A DNA stretch of 64,000 nt from Pseudoalteromonas ruthenica. Its GTDB lineage: Bacteria > Pseudomonadota > Gammaproteobacteria > Enterobacterales > Alteromonadaceae. Shown one piece after another: positions 1-9,591 of this stretch. Under the pieces are notes generated by a model. That model saw only the letters and a list, made by a program, of their open reading frames with translations. It was not told the DNA's origin and made no database searches. The first letter of the stretch is position 1. Every line of letters starts with the position of its first letter. Made by a program: the position numbers and the translations under genes. The stretch spans positions 1,364,001-1,428,000 of the forward strand of contig NZ_CP023396.1 in assembly GCF_008808095.1 (NCBI RefSeq), read 5' to 3'.

Positions 1-431
1 ACGCCCTATCTCACTACACTGACTGGACCGTAGGTCACGTACACTCTGGTGCGCTTGGTTGGGTAGCGATGATTTCTATTGGTGCAATCTATCACCTAAT
101 CCCGGCATTGTTCGGCCATGGTCGCATGTACAGCATCAAGCTGGTTAACACGCATTTCTGGCTACACACTGTGGGCGTTGTACTTTACATCGTGGCAATG
201 TGGATTTCAGGTGTAATGCAGGGTCTAATGTGGCGTGCAGTGAACGAAGACGGCACCTTAATGTACAGCTTCGTACAATCACTAGAAGCGTCTTATCCCT
301 TCTACATCATGCGTTTCCTAGGCGGTGTATTCATCGTAACGGGTATGTTGGTTATGGCTTATAACTGTTATCGCACCATTGCTGCCAAAAAAGGCGCAAT
401 CGCTGACGATACACAGGCACAACCAGCTTAA
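1..431 (+). CDS. ccoN: cbb3-type cytochrome c oxidase subunit I, 3' part
   Basis: C-terminal part of the heme-copper catalytic subunit of the high-affinity cbb3 terminal oxidase in the inner membrane. The frame is open from base 3, and the gene begins before the window. The visible 142 residues begin with the GHVHSG histidine motif of CcoN, followed by at least three membrane helices and a short polar tail ending in AQPA. ccoO starts 7 bases after the stop, so this is the first visible gene of a ccoNOQP operon. The promoter, where an Fnr box would be expected, is outside the window. Confidence 0.97.
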   Translation, partial: ALSHYTDWTVGHVHSGALGWVAMISIGAIYHLIPALFGHGRMYSIKLVNTHFWLHTVGVVLYIVAMWISGVMQGLMWRAVNEDGTLMYSFVQSLEASYPFYIMRFLGGVFIVTGMLVMAYNCYRTIAAKKGAIADDTQAQPA

Positions 432-438
432 GGGGTAG

Positions 439-1062
439 ATGATGAGCAATAAAAACTCTAGCAACAAACACGAAATTGTTGAAAAGAACGTCGGCCTGAT
501 GGCCATCCTAACGGTGTTCGCGATTAGCTTTGGTGCACTTGTGGAAATCACCCCGCTGATGTTCCAAAAAGACACCACTGAGCCTGTAGATGGGCTACGC
601 CCGCTCACAGCGCTTGAGCTTGAAGGCCGTGATATCTATGTTCGTGAAGGTTGTTACAACTGTCACTCACAGATGATCCGTCCTTTCCGTGACGAGGTAG
701 AGCGCTATGGTCACTACTCGGTGGCTGGTGAGTCGGTATGGGATCACCCTTTCCAATGGGGCTCAAAACGTACCGGTCCTGACCTTGCACGTGTAGGCGA
801 GCGCTACTCTGACGATTGGCACTACGCCCACCTTATGGACCCACGCGCTGTGGTTCCAGAGTCAAACATGCCAGCTTTTCCTTGGTTGGATGAAAACGTA
901 CTTGATGGCGAGTTAACGGCTAAGAAAATGGAAGTATTCCAGGATTTTGGCGTACCTTATACGGATGAAGACATTCAAGGCGCCAAAGAAGCGGTGCAAG
1001 GCAAAACCGAAATGGAAGCCTTAATCGCCTACTTGCAGCAACTTGGCACACACTTGAAGTAA
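439..1062 (+). CDS. ccoO: cbb3-type cytochrome c oxidase subunit II (mono-heme)
   Basis: Membrane-anchored mono-heme c subunit that passes electrons to CcoN. It has 207 residues. One N-terminal helix (about 18-40) is followed by a periplasmic domain with the heme motif CYNCH (Cys72, Cys75, His76) and the probable Met ligand in SNMPAF (Met144). Two ATGs lie in tandem at 439 and 442; the AGGGG just after the ccoN stop suits either, with slightly better spacing for the second. Length and motifs are normal for the family, and it sits between ccoN and ccoQ as expected. Confidence 0.97.
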   Translation: MMSNKNSSNKHEIVEKNVGLMAILTVFAISFGALVEITPLMFQKDTTEPVDGLRPLTALELEGRDIYVREGCYNCHSQMIRPFRDEVERYGHYSVAGESVWDHPFQWGSKRTGPDLARVGERYSDDWHYAHLMDPRAVVPESNMPAFPWLDENVLDGELTAKKMEVFQDFGVPYTDEDIQGAKEAVQGKTEMEALIAYLQQLGTHLK

Positions 1063-1067
1063 TTATT

Positions 1068-1253
1068 ATGGATTACGGCACGTTCAGAGGCATTTTAACT
1101 CTGGTAATAATGGTACTTTTTATCGTGATTGTGTTGTGGGCATTCAGTAAGCGCAGTAAGAAGCGCTTCGACGACGCAGCCAACTCGGTGTTTGAAGACG
1201 AAAAGAAACACCAAAACACAATCACACATGAGGAAAAGGAGTCTGAGAAATGA
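1068..1253 (+). CDS. ccoQ: cbb3-type cytochrome c oxidase subunit CcoQ
   Basis: A 61-residue protein with one N-terminal membrane helix (about residues 8-27), then a basic patch (KRSKKR) and a charged tail. CcoQ subunits have exactly this shape and stabilise the cbb3 complex. It starts five bases after the ccoO stop and overlaps the start of ccoP by four bases (ATGA), so translation is probably coupled. The call rests mostly on size, topology and position, since sequence conservation in CcoQ is low. Confidence 0.92.
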   Translation: MDYGTFRGILTLVIMVLFIVIVLWAFSKRSKKRFDDAANSVFEDEKKHQNTITHEEKESEK

Positions 1254-2218
1254 CTAGCTTTTGGAGTATTTGGGTCATCGTGTTAACAGTGGCCTGTCTA
1301 GCTCTCATTTTTGCTCTACTAGTTTGGAACTTGAAAAACTACGTGGGTGTAAAAGAGGGTGAAAGTTGTGGCCACGAATTTGATGGCATTGAAGAGGTGA
1401 ATAACCCACTACCAAAATGGTGGACATACATGTTCTTCGCCACCTTTATTTGGGCAGTGTTTTACCTTGCTGCTTACCCTGGTTTAGGTAACTTTGAAGG
1501 CCTATTTAAGTGGAAAAGCTCGAACCAAGGCATTACGTCTTTAGAAGAGTCAAAGCAAGCCGTCAGTGAAGCCGAAGAAAATGGCTACCGTATTCAGCTT
1601 GACGATGAAATTCGTGCCGCTGAAAAACGCTATGGCCCTATCTTTGAGTCTTTTGCCAAGCGTGATGTACTTGACTTAGCAGCGGATGAAAAGGCGTTAG
1701 AAATTGGTCAACGTTTGTTCTTACAAAACTGCGCGCAATGTCACGACTCTGATGCTCGTGGCGGTGACGGCTTCCCTAATCTGACCGATAATGATTGGTT
1801 ATATGGTGGCTCGCCAGATAAAATTAAAGAAACGTTACTGCACGGTCGTGTAGCAGCCATGCCAAGCTGGGAAGCTGCATTGGGTGATCAAGGTATCAAA
1901 GAGATGACCGCCTATGTACTTAGCCTTTCCGGACGTACGGTTAACCAAAAAGACGCTGAAGCCGGTGCCGCTAAGTTCGCTATGTGTGCTGCCTGTCACG
2001 GTGCTGATGGTAAAGGCTCTGTTGCTCATAACCTGCCGTTTGGGGCACCTAACCTGACCGATAACATTTGGTTATATGGTAGTGGCTCAAAGCGTTCAGT
2101 TGAAGAAACGCTACGTAACGGTCGCGCTGGTGTCATGCCCGCTTGGAAAGAAATTCTTGGCGAGGACAAAGTTCACCTGTTAACGGCATACGTATACAGC
2201 CTGTCTCAGGAAAAATAA
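1250..2218 (+). CDS. ccoP: cbb3-type cytochrome c oxidase subunit III (di-heme)
   Basis: Di-heme c subunit of the cbb3 oxidase, 322 residues. Two N-terminal membrane helices (about 8-26 and 57-75) precede two cytochrome c domains: CAQCH (Cys161, Cys164, His165, with Met204 as likely axial ligand) and CAACH (Cys246, Cys249, His250, with Met296). The two domains are clearly related to each other, down to the repeated NLTDN.WLYG segment after each heme motif. It is the last structural gene of the operon and is followed by a strong terminator. Confidence 0.97.
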   Translation: MTSFWSIWVIVLTVACLALIFALLVWNLKNYVGVKEGESCGHEFDGIEEVNNPLPKWWTYMFFATFIWAVFYLAAYPGLGNFEGLFKWKSSNQGITSLEESKQAVSEAEENGYRIQLDDEIRAAEKRYGPIFESFAKRDVLDLAADEKALEIGQRLFLQNCAQCHDSDARGGDGFPNLTDNDWLYGGSPDKIKETLLHGRVAAMPSWEAALGDQGIKEMTAYVLSLSGRTVNQKDAEAGAAKFAMCAACHGADGKGSVAHNLPFGAPNLTDNIWLYGSGSKRSVEETLRNGRAGVMPAWKEILGEDKVHLLTAYVYSLSQEK

Positions 2219-2240
2219 TCGCTTAGATTAATTGAAATCA

Positions 2241-2271
2241 AAAAAGCCTCCTAATTTGGAGGCTTTTTTTT
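2241..2271 (+). terminator. Rho-independent terminator after ccoNOQP
   Basis: A GCCTCC stem (2246-2251) pairs with GGAGGC (2258-2263) across a six-base loop and runs straight into eight T residues; A residues precede the stem, so it may work in both directions. It separates the structural genes from the maturation genes ccoHIS. Confidence 0.9.
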
Positions 2272-2319
2272 GGGAATTTTTGTTCTAATACCGTAAAATA
2301 GCAGCCACTATTCGGCAAT

Positions 2320-2832
2320 ATGAAGTGCGTTATGAAAGCAGTGTCTCCCCCTTGGTATAAGCAGTTTTGGCCTTGGTTTCTGTTATTTTTCCCATTAGTG
2401 ACAATAATAGCCTGCATCGGTCTTATCACCTTCGCTGTTGGCAACGGCCCTGATATGGTAGTGGATGATTATTACAAAAAAGGCAAGGCCATCAACCTCG
2501 AGCTGAGCAAGTTTAATAAAGCCAAAGCGCTCTACTTACACGGCGACCTTGATATTGACCAAGAGCGTGTGGTGTTCCGCTTTACCAAAGGCGACGCATC
2601 AAAAGTTGCAGCGCTCAATATCGGCCTGTATCACCGCACCATTGAAGAAAAAGATATTCGTTTTAGACTCACGCAAAATGCCCGTGGTGAATTCACAGCG
2701 CTATTAGACTCCCCGATCCCACAGGGCGCTTACACTGTGTTTATTACTCCTTTTGATGACAGCTGGAAGCTAAAAGAAAATATTCAGCTGCCCTTGAACG
2801 GTACCGTAAAAGTTGACCCTGAGTATAAGTAA
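2320..2832 (+). CDS. ccoH: FixH/CcoH family cbb3 oxidase assembly protein
   Basis: Small membrane protein needed for assembly or stability of cbb3 oxidase. It has 170 residues: one N-terminal helix (about 14-38) and a periplasmic domain of about 130 residues. A second ATG at 2332 would give MKAVSPPWYK and is an equally plausible start; neither has a strong ribosome site. It ends directly at the ATG of ccoI, in the usual ccoH-ccoI-ccoS order, which supports the call. Confidence 0.93.
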   Translation: MKCVMKAVSPPWYKQFWPWFLLFFPLVTIIACIGLITFAVGNGPDMVVDDYYKKGKAINLELSKFNKAKALYLHGDLDIDQERVVFRFTKGDASKVAALNIGLYHRTIEEKDIRFRLTQNARGEFTALLDSPIPQGAYTVFITPFDDSWKLKENIQLPLNGTVKVDPEYK

Positions 2833-5217
2833 ATGAGCGCAAAGGCGTGTTTTCACTGTCTTGAGCCAGTTCCGGCTGGCTTTAATGAATCGGTCACCAT
2901 TCAAGGTCATGCGCAGCCCATGTGTTGTATTGGCTGTAAAGCTGTCGCCCAGACCATCGTTGACCAAGGCATGACCGATTATTATAAGTATCGCACTGAG
3001 TCTGCCGGTAAAGTCGAACAGCTCGTGCCAGAGCAACTTGCACTTATAAAAAGCTACGACCAAGAAAGTATTCAGCAAGAGTTTGTGGCTCATCAAGGCG
3101 ACGATAAAGAGGTGCTGCTCAGTGTCGAAGGGATCAGTTGTGCTGCCTGCGCTTGGCTTATTGAAAGGCAGTTGCTCGCCCATCAGGGCGTAAAACGTGT
3201 TGATGTTAATACCTCCACCCATCGCGCCATGGTGGTGTGGAACGACGAACAGGTCAAGCTCAGCACCTTGATCACCAGTCTCGCTGAGATCGGTTATAAG
3301 AGTTACCCTTTTCAAGCTGATAGTGAAGCGGCACAAAAACAGGCAACGGCCAAGAGCTTTATCCGTCGCCTTGGCGTCGCGGGCCTGATGACCATGCAGG
3401 TGATGATGTTCGCCTTTGCTATGTACTTTGGCATGTTCTCAGGGATGGAAGATAACTTCGAGCAATACTTCCGTTGGATCAGTTTAACCCTTGCTACGCC
3501 CGTTATTTTTTACTCTGCACTGCCCTTTTTAACCAATGCCATCAGTGGTCTTCGCGCTAAACAATTGAATATGGATGTCCCTGTATCCTTGGCGATATTT
3601 GGTGCCTATTTTGCCAGCTGCTATGCCACACTGACTGAGCAAGGCGAAGTGTATTTCGAATCTATCTGCATGTTCACCTTCTTGCTGTTACTGGGTAAAC
3701 ATTTAGAGTTTCGCGCCCGCCTTAAAGCCAGTGAATTTACCGCTAACTTGCAAAAATTACTGCCCCTAACAGCGCGTAAAGTAGAGAATAATGAAGAGCA
3801 TATAACCAGTGCCAAACTCCTCTCTCTAGGTGATATCGTGCGCGTCAAAGCCGGCGAAACCATTGCCGCTGACGGCGTGGTGATTGCAGGGCATTCCAGT
3901 GTTGATGAGTCAATGATGACCGGCGAACATCACCCTGTGACTAAGCGTGTAGGCGACCAAGTCCATGCTGGCACTCTCAACCATGACGGCATACTGACGA
4001 TAGAGATCAATAAAGTGGGCCAAAATACCTTGGTCAACCAAATCATCAGACTGCAACACTCAGCATTAAGCCAACGCCCGCGCATAGCCCAAGTAACCGA
4101 CAAGGTTGCCCAGTGGTTTGTTGCCTGCTTACTCGTTTTTGCCTCGATTACCGCAGTAGCTTGGTACAGTATTGCTCCCGAGCACGCCTTTTGGATCACC
4201 ATTGCGGTGTTGGTTGCAACTTGCCCATGTGCACTGAGTTTGGCTATCCCCACCGCACTAACATGTGCTGTGGCCAACCTTACCAAGCGCGGGGTGTTAA
4301 TCAAACAGTCTCATGTGTTAGAGACAGCCACCAAGCTCACCAAGGTGGGCTTTGATAAAACTGGCACCCTGACGTTAGGGCGCTTTGTTATTGACCACAC
4401 GGAAATACTAGATAACGCCTACGACGAGCAACAAATACATGCATTAGCCAGCGCTTTAGAAGCGTATTCCGAGCACCCCATAGCCAAAGCGTTTACCGAG
4501 AGTGCGAGTGCTGCTGCCCAACAAGTCATCACCGATGCCCAAGTACACACAGGTTATGGGGTGGCTGGTATGTGGCAAGGTCAGCGTGTGCACATTGGTA
4601 AAGCGAGCTGGTTTGCAGGCCCACAACCTAAAAACGCGCAGGCGGTGTTATATGTAAATGAATCCGCCGTGGCCGCATTCTTTTTACAAGATAAAGTAAG
4701 AGAATATGCACAAGAGCTGCAACAGGAGTTGAAACAACAAGACATTGAGCGCGTGATGCTCACTGGCGACCCCTCCGATAAAGGTGCCCAATTAAGCCAA
4801 CAACTGCAATTAGATGCATGTCACAGTGCGCTGCTGCCACAAGACAAATTAGCACTGATGCAATCGTGGCATAATCAGGGAGATATCTGTGCCATGGTTG
4901 GCGATGGCGTCAATGACAGTCCGGTATTTAACGCCGCACATTTATCGATTGCGATGGATAGCGGCGCCGATATTTCGAAGAACACCGCCGATGTGGTATT
5001 GTTAAACAGTGATTTACGTTCGGTGTCTAAGCTTATCACCATTGCCAAAAAAACACGCCGAATTGTTCGTCAAAACTTGGCACTGTCGCTGTGTTATAAC
5101 GGCGCTATCTTGCCTTTGGCAGCGATGGGCCTCGTGGCGCCGTGGATGGCGGTCATAGGTATGTCTGCCAGCTCCATTATTGTTATTACCAACTCGTTGC
5201 GACTATTACGCCTATGA
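2833..5217 (+). CDS. ccoI: Copper-translocating P-type ATPase for cbb3 assembly (CcoI/FixI)
   Basis: Membrane copper pump thought to provide copper for the CuB site of CcoN. It has 794 residues. It starts with a Cys-rich segment (CFHC near residue 6, then CCIGC at 31-35), followed by a heavy-metal domain with GISCAAC (Cys103, Cys106), eight predicted membrane helices, the CPC motif (464-466), the phosphorylation motif DKTGTLT (Asp508), the HP motif of copper ATPases (549-550 region) and the hinge motif GDGVND (690-695). All catalytic motifs are intact. It follows ccoH without a gap and overlaps ccoS by four bases. Confidence 0.97.
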   Translation: MSAKACFHCLEPVPAGFNESVTIQGHAQPMCCIGCKAVAQTIVDQGMTDYYKYRTESAGKVEQLVPEQLALIKSYDQESIQQEFVAHQGDDKEVLLSVEGISCAACAWLIERQLLAHQGVKRVDVNTSTHRAMVVWNDEQVKLSTLITSLAEIGYKSYPFQADSEAAQKQATAKSFIRRLGVAGLMTMQVMMFAFAMYFGMFSGMEDNFEQYFRWISLTLATPVIFYSALPFLTNAISGLRAKQLNMDVPVSLAIFGAYFASCYATLTEQGEVYFESICMFTFLLLLGKHLEFRARLKASEFTANLQKLLPLTARKVENNEEHITSAKLLSLGDIVRVKAGETIAADGVVIAGHSSVDESMMTGEHHPVTKRVGDQVHAGTLNHDGILTIEINKVGQNTLVNQIIRLQHSALSQRPRIAQVTDKVAQWFVACLLVFASITAVAWYSIAPEHAFWITIAVLVATCPCALSLAIPTALTCAVANLTKRGVLIKQSHVLETATKLTKVGFDKTGTLTLGRFVIDHTEILDNAYDEQQIHALASALEAYSEHPIAKAFTESASAAAQQVITDAQVHTGYGVAGMWQGQRVHIGKASWFAGPQPKNAQAVLYVNESAVAAFFLQDKVREYAQELQQELKQQDIERVMLTGDPSDKGAQLSQQLQLDACHSALLPQDKLALMQSWHNQGDICAMVGDGVNDSPVFNAAHLSIAMDSGADISKNTADVVLLNSDLRSVSKLITIAKKTRRIVRQNLALSLCYNGAILPLAAMGLVAPWMAVIGMSASSIIVITNSLRLLRL

Positions 5218-5387
5218 GCATTATTTATGTGTTAATCCCTATCGCTATTTTGTTCGTGATTATTGCCATCGGCATTTTCTTTTGGGCAGTCAAAAGCGAG
5301 CAATTTTCCGACTTAGATAAACAAGGCCACAGCATTCTCTTTGAGGACGACAAAGAAGAGCACGACAAGAGCAATGAGCGAGATTAA
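5214..5387 (+). CDS. ccoS: cbb3-type cytochrome oxidase assembly protein CcoS
   Basis: A 57-residue protein with one N-terminal helix (IIYVLIPIAILF region) and an acidic cytoplasmic tail containing the FEDD motif typical of CcoS. It is required for copper and heme insertion into cbb3 oxidase in other proteobacteria. The start is the ATG in an ATGA overlap with the ccoI stop; an upstream extension of the frame inside ccoI is not meaningful. Its 3' end overlaps the next gene by 14 bases. Confidence 0.95.
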   Translation: MSIIYVLIPIAILFVIIAIGIFFWAVKSEQFSDLDKQGHSILFEDDKEEHDKSNERD

Positions 5388-6045
5388 CTTTATTGCTGCT
5401 TTGCTTATGGGCCTTGCCGGCAGCGGCCACTGCGTTGCTATGTGTGGCGGTATCGCCGGCAGTTTTCAATTGGCCAGTAAGGACCTTAATGCCGTCGGTG
5501 CAGCCAGTGCTTACAACATAGGTCGGCTATTTAGCTACACCCTAGCGGGTGCCCTTGTAGGAGGGCTAAGTGCTGCCTTTGCCAAGCAGAGTAACACCCT
5601 CAGCCAAGTATTAAGCTTATTCAGCGCAGTCTTTATGGTTTTGGTTGGCCTGTACGTGATGCGGCTATTTAATGCCCTTGGCCCAGTTGAAAAAGCCGGA
5701 CAATGGGCTTTGTGGCGCCATATCGTAAAATTAAACCGCTACCTAATGCCAATTAATACCTATCCCAAGGCCCTGGGTTATGGTGCACTTTGGGGGTGGC
5801 TGCCATGTGGTTTAGTTTACAGCGCCCTAACTTGGGCTATAACCAGCCAAAGCGCGATTAATGGCGCACTATTTATGTTATGCTTTGCGCTTGGGACACT
5901 CCCTGCCATGTTGGCATTAGGATTAGGCGCCCAATTTATAAAGCGTGGCCTCAATCACCCATGGGTGCGCCTAGCACTTGGTAATCTATTACTTTGGTAT
6001 GGGTTGTACAGCCTTATTGTTGCAAGCCAACCTCTACTGACGTAG
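5374..6045 (+). CDS. TauE/SafE-like membrane protein of the ccoHIS cluster
   Basis: A 223-residue inner-membrane protein with about six helices. It belongs to the TauE/SafE-like COG2836 group that often closes ccoHIS clusters. Two features stand out: [11 protein letters not shown] near the N terminus, with two cysteines and a histidine in or near helix 1, and a similar [10 protein letters not shown] segment about 120 residues later. These small motifs suggest metal handling, perhaps copper, but the substrate is not established. The ATG at 5374 gives MSEINF and overlaps ccoS by 14 bases, which implies coupled translation. Confidence 0.85.
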   Translation: MSEINFIAALLMGLAGSGHCVAMCGGIAGSFQLASKDLNAVGAASAYNIGRLFSYTLAGALVGGLSAAFAKQSNTLSQVLSLFSAVFMVLVGLYVMRLFNALGPVEKAGQWALWRHIVKLNRYLMPINTYPKALGYGALWGWLPCGLVYSALTWAITSQSAINGALFMLCFALGTLPAMLALGLGAQFIKRGLNHPWVRLALGNLLLWYGLYSLIVASQPLLT

Positions 6046-6082
6046 ATTTAACACAAACATTCAGTTCACCTTGGATAGTAAA

Positions 6083-6838
6083 ATGGACGTAAAACCAACC
6101 CTTTCAGGTAAATACGCAGGTAAGTCAAACTGTGCCATTAGTTGCACAAACTGCTCTATTTCCCAACTGTGTCTGCCGTATAGCCTCAATGGCGATGAAA
6201 TGGATCGTCTCGACGATATCATTGAGCGCAAAAAACCGCTGCACAAGGGGGATTTCCTGTTTGAATCTGGGGACGAACTGAAGTCCATTTTTGCCGTGCG
6301 CAGTGGCTCGTTTAAGTCCTTTACTCTATCAGAGCAAGGTGAGGAACAAATCACCGGATTCCATCTGGCGGGCGACTTAGTTGGTTTTGATGGTATTCAA
6401 ACCATGAAACATCAAAGCTTCGCCCAAGCCTTAGAAACATCTATGGTGTGCGAGATCCCCTTCGCTACGCTCGACGAATTAGCAGGGAAGTTACCGAAGC
6501 TGCGCCAGCAGATTATGCGCTTAATGAGCAACGAAATTAACTACGACCAAGAAATGTTATTGCTGCTAAACAAAAAAACGGCTGAGCAGCGCCTGGCCTC
6601 TTTCTTGTTCACCTTATCACGCCGCTTCAGCGAGCGTGGGTTCTCAGCTAGAGAGTTTCGTCTCACTATGACGCGCGGTGAAATCGGTAATTACTTAGGC
6701 CTAACAGTTGAGACCATCAGCCGCTTATTAAGCCGCTTCCAAAAAGGGGGGTTCATCCGTGTGGACGGTAAGTTCATCACCATTGAAGATCATGAAACCC
6801 TGGCCCACACGGCTGCGATAAGTTTGCCAAGCGATTGA
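6083..6838 (+). CDS. fnr: Fumarate/nitrate reduction regulator Fnr
   Basis: Oxygen-sensing Crp/Fnr-family regulator, 251 residues. The N terminus carries the cysteines of the oxygen-labile 4Fe-4S cluster (Cys17, Cys21, Cys24, Cys30 in [15 protein letters not shown], close to E. coli Fnr), with a further Cys in the central domain (SMVCEIP). A cyclic-nucleotide-binding fold and a C-terminal helix-turn-helix follow; [12 protein letters not shown] holds the Glu, Ser and Arg that read the TTGAT half site. The ATG at 6083 is preferred to an in-frame TTG at 6071. It lies between the cbb3 genes, a usual Fnr target, and uspE. Confidence 0.96.
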   Translation: MDVKPTLSGKYAGKSNCAISCTNCSISQLCLPYSLNGDEMDRLDDIIERKKPLHKGDFLFESGDELKSIFAVRSGSFKSFTLSEQGEEQITGFHLAGDLVGFDGIQTMKHQSFAQALETSMVCEIPFATLDELAGKLPKLRQQIMRLMSNEINYDQEMLLLLNKKTAEQRLASFLFTLSRRFSERGFSAREFRLTMTRGEIGNYLGLTVETISRLLSRFQKGGFIRVDGKFITIEDHETLAHTAAISLPSD

Positions 6839-6941
6839 TCTAACTCAAACTCACAGACTGCGCCCCCTTTTCAATTGCGTTAATTGCGTTACACTGAAAT
6901 GGTGTATATTACAATTCGCTTGGTAATGCAGGAGGCGCACA

Positions 6942-7865
6942 ATGGATAAAATTAAACGTATTTTAGCTGTGGTTGATCCCACCGTGGAGCAGCAACAGAG
7001 TTTGTCTCGGTCTATCGAACTGGCGCGAAAAAGCGGTGCGCAAATCACCGCCTTCCTGTCCATCTATGATTTTTCTTATGAAATGACCACAATGCTCAGT
7101 GCCGAAGAGCGCGAAGCCATGCGCAAAGCGGTGCTCAGTGAAAAAGAGCAGTGGTTGAAAACCCTCACTCACCAATACCAAGATGTGCAATTTGACACCA
7201 AAGTGGTGTGGCATAACCGCCCTTTCGAAGCCATTATTCGCGAAGTGCTCGGCCATGATTATGATCTAGTCGTCAAAGGCACACACCAACATGACACGCT
7301 AAAGTCGGTGATCTTTACGCCTACCGATTGGCACTTGATCCGTAAATGCCCGGCTCCTTTATTGCTAGTGAAAGATCATAACTGGCCAGTTGGCGGTGCA
7401 GTGGTGGCTGCAGTTAATGCTTCCAGTGATGATGAGCAACACCAAGCGCTTAATCAACGCATTGTTCAAGACGCTAAATTTATCGCTCAACTTGCTCAGG
7501 GCGACCTGCATTTAGTTAATGCTTACCCGGCAACACCGGTGAATATTGCCATTGAGATCCCGGAGTTTAATCCCTCACAGTACAATGAAACGGTGAAAGA
7601 GCATCATCTCAATTCAACACGAGAATTAGGCGCTCAACATGGTATCGCCACGCACCATCAACATGTGGAGGAAGGTTTACCGGAGGATGTGATCCCTCGG
7701 ATTGCGAAAAAGCTCGACAGTGAACTTGTGGTGATGGGCACTGTGGGCCGCACCGGTCTTAGTGCAGCTCTTGTGGGCAACACTGCTGAGCATGTTATCG
7801 ATAGTCTCGATTGTGATGTCCTGGCGCTGAAACCCGATGGCTATCACTCCCCGCTTGAGGACTAA
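6942..7865 (+). CDS. uspE: Universal stress protein E (tandem Usp domains)
   Basis: A 307-residue cytoplasmic protein made of two universal stress domains. The first begins with IKRILAVVDPT; the second ends with the conserved nucleotide-loop motif GTVGRTGLSAALVGNTAE. UspE takes part in stress survival and motility control in E. coli, where it is also next to fnr, so the synteny supports the call. An AGGAGG-like ribosome site is seven bases before the ATG. The leader contains a short direct repeat (ATTGCGTTA twice, 6875-6893) of unknown meaning. A terminator follows. Confidence 0.95.
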   Translation: MDKIKRILAVVDPTVEQQQSLSRSIELARKSGAQITAFLSIYDFSYEMTTMLSAEEREAMRKAVLSEKEQWLKTLTHQYQDVQFDTKVVWHNRPFEAIIREVLGHDYDLVVKGTHQHDTLKSVIFTPTDWHLIRKCPAPLLLVKDHNWPVGGAVVAAVNASSDDEQHQALNQRIVQDAKFIAQLAQGDLHLVNAYPATPVNIAIEIPEFNPSQYNETVKEHHLNSTRELGAQHGIATHHQHVEEGLPEDVIPRIAKKLDSELVVMGTVGRTGLSAALVGNTAEHVIDSLDCDVLALKPDGYHSPLED

Positions 7866-7896
7866 TCTGCAACCATTACACACTATCTGTCATTTG

Positions 7897-7919
7897 GGCG
7901 GCGCTAATGCCGCCTTTTT
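7897..7919 (+). terminator. Terminator after uspE
   Basis: GGCGGC (7897-7902) pairs with GCCGCC (7909-7914) across a six-base loop, followed by five T residues. Confidence 0.85.
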
Positions 7920-7986
7920 CTTGATGCCGCTGCACTGTATGCCTATAATACGCGCCTTTAAAATGAGCCGTAACAAGGGTGTCTAG

Positions 7987-8898
7987 GTGTCGCATTCAGC
8001 ACAAGCCAAAGCGCAATATAACTTCAATAAACTGCAAAAGCGGCTACGCCGCCATACAGGTCAAGCCATTGCTGACTTCAATATGATTGAAGAAGGCGAC
8101 CGCATCATGGTGTGCTTATCCGGCGGTAAAGACAGCTACACCCTGCTCGATATTTTACAAAATCTACAACGCTCAGCGCCGGTACGCTTTGAGCTGTTTG
8201 CGGTGAATTTAGACCAAAAACAACCCGGCTTCCCTGAGCATGTGCTGCCCGAATACTTGGACGGATTAGGTATTGAGTACAAAATTGTTGAAGAAGACAC
8301 GTACTCGATTGTTAAAGATAAAGTGCCTGAGGGTAAAACCACCTGCTCGCTGTGCTCGCGTTTACGACGTGGCATCTTATATCGCACCGCTAAAGAGCTC
8401 GGAGCAACTAAAATTGCTCTCGGCCACCACCGTGATGACATGATTGAAACCTTGTTTTTAAATATGTTCTATGGCGGAAAAATGAAAGGCATGCCAGCCA
8501 AGCTAATGAGCGATGACGGCCAACACATGGTGATCCGCCCACTGGCCTATTGTAAAGAAGCTGATATCAGTGCATACGCACAACAAAAAGAGTTTCCAAT
8601 CATTCCTTGCAACTTGTGTGGCTCGCAAGAAAACTTACAAAGACAGAACATCAAGGCGATGCTGCAGCAGTGGCATAAAGAATCACCTGGGCGTATTGAA
8701 AGCATCTTTACCGCCATGCAAAACGTGGTGCCCTCACATATGGCTGATACTTCGCTGTTTAACTTTGCACAGCTGCAAACCGGTGAAGTAATAGATGGCG
8801 GCGATATTGCGTTGGATAAAGCCCAGTTCGATACACCGCCGGTGCCCGAAGAAGAACACTCTGACAGTGGTGTAAAAATTCAAGCCATTGAGCTGTAA
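7987..8898 (+). CDS. ttcA: tRNA 2-thiocytidine(32) synthetase TtcA
   Basis: ATP-dependent, iron-sulfur enzyme that thiolates cytidine 32 of certain tRNAs. It has 303 residues, close to E. coli TtcA (311). It shows the PP-loop SGGKDS (45-50), a CSLC pair (Cys120, Cys123) and a second pair CNLC (Cys208, Cys211) in the IPCNLCGSQ signature. The start is GTG at 7987, giving (M)SHSAQAKAQ; no better ATG exists upstream. It is followed by a hairpin shared with the convergent gene. In E. coli, ttcA also lies near fnr and uspE. Confidence 0.96.
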   Translation: MSHSAQAKAQYNFNKLQKRLRRHTGQAIADFNMIEEGDRIMVCLSGGKDSYTLLDILQNLQRSAPVRFELFAVNLDQKQPGFPEHVLPEYLDGLGIEYKIVEEDTYSIVKDKVPEGKTTCSLCSRLRRGILYRTAKELGATKIALGHHRDDMIETLFLNMFYGGKMKGMPAKLMSDDGQHMVIRPLAYCKEADISAYAQQKEFPIIPCNLCGSQENLQRQNIKAMLQQWHKESPGRIESIFTAMQNVVPSHMADTSLFNFAQLQTGEVIDGGDIALDKAQFDTPPVPEEEHSDSGVKIQAIEL

Positions 8899-8904
8899 GA
8901 GTAT

Positions 8905-8933
8905 AATAAGGCCGCTTTAAAAACGGCCTTATT
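8905..8933. terminator. Bidirectional terminator between ttcA and the DUF2987 gene
   Basis: A perfect 10-bp stem, AATAAGGCCG (8905-8914) with CGGCCTTATT (8924-8933), lies between two convergent genes. Confidence 0.8.
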
Positions 8934-8940
8934 CCTTTCT

Positions 8941-9591
8941 CTACTGCGCTATCCATGGCGTAATTCGATGAATCTGCGTGCCTTCTACTAAGGTGTTATT
9001 ATTGTCTTGCCACTGCTGCTCAATCGGCACCTTACATTGCAAGCCTTGGCACTGCCAGCTGTCTGGCACCTTCGCCGGCAGCGTATCAGCAAAGTGTAGT
9101 TGCACCCCTTTATGTTCAGGTAACAAAAACGGCATCAGCGTACCCACAAAAAAGCCAGATAAGTCGCCAATTAAATCGTCAAACTCTTGCTCGATGGTAT
9201 AAGCTTGCGCATAGGTTAATCGTGTAAACGGTCCTGGCGCTTCAATTTGCATACTCAACTGGCACTGCCCTGATTGTGGCGTGGCGATGACCATAGCTTT
9301 GTGGGTATCTAGTTGCTTGTCAAAGGGCAAGAACAGTTGCCCGTTATCGTCATAAGTTAAAGGAAAGCGTTCGCGCTCGGTCACGATTTTACCTTCCTTT
9401 AGCACGCAATTTTCTGCATTTTCATAGGTTTTTAAGTAAAAGCCGACTTTAGCGTGTTGGAAATTGCCTTCGTTGACAACCTCCATACGGTCGTAAAAGC
9501 CATCGTAAGACATCACCACAGGCTCATCTGTTGGCTGCGCATTCACAGCCATTGAACACATTAGTGTGGCAATAAAAAGGCATTTATTCAT
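8941..9591 (-). CDS. DUF2987 family exported protein
   Basis: A 216-residue protein with a signal peptide (MNKCLFIATL to VNAQ) and a mature part that fits DUF2987, a gammaproteobacterial family of unknown role. Visible landmarks are SYDGFYDRM near the mature N terminus, ENCVLKEGK and a C-terminal Cys pair (CQGLQC). The ATG at 9591 follows a GGAC-type ribosome site and overlaps the stop of the upstream glucosaminidase gene by eight bases, so the two are probably co-translated. It may act in the envelope, but no activity can be inferred from sequence. Confidence 0.8.
   Translation of the reverse strand: MNKCLFIATLMCSMAVNAQPTDEPVVMSYDGFYDRMEVVNEGNFQHAKVGFYLKTYENAENCVLKEGKIVTERERFPLTYDDNGQLFLPFDKQLDTHKAMVIATPQSGQCQLSMQIEAPGPFTRLTYAQAYTIEQEFDDLIGDLSGFFVGTLMPFLLPEHKGVQLHFADTLPAKVPDSWQCQGLQCKVPIEQQWQDNNNTLVEGTQIHRITPWIAQ

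Noticed and set aside
1730..2120. Direct DNA repeat within ccoP (NLTDN.WLYG segments)
   Set aside because: This is the normal pair of homologous cytochrome c domains of CcoP.
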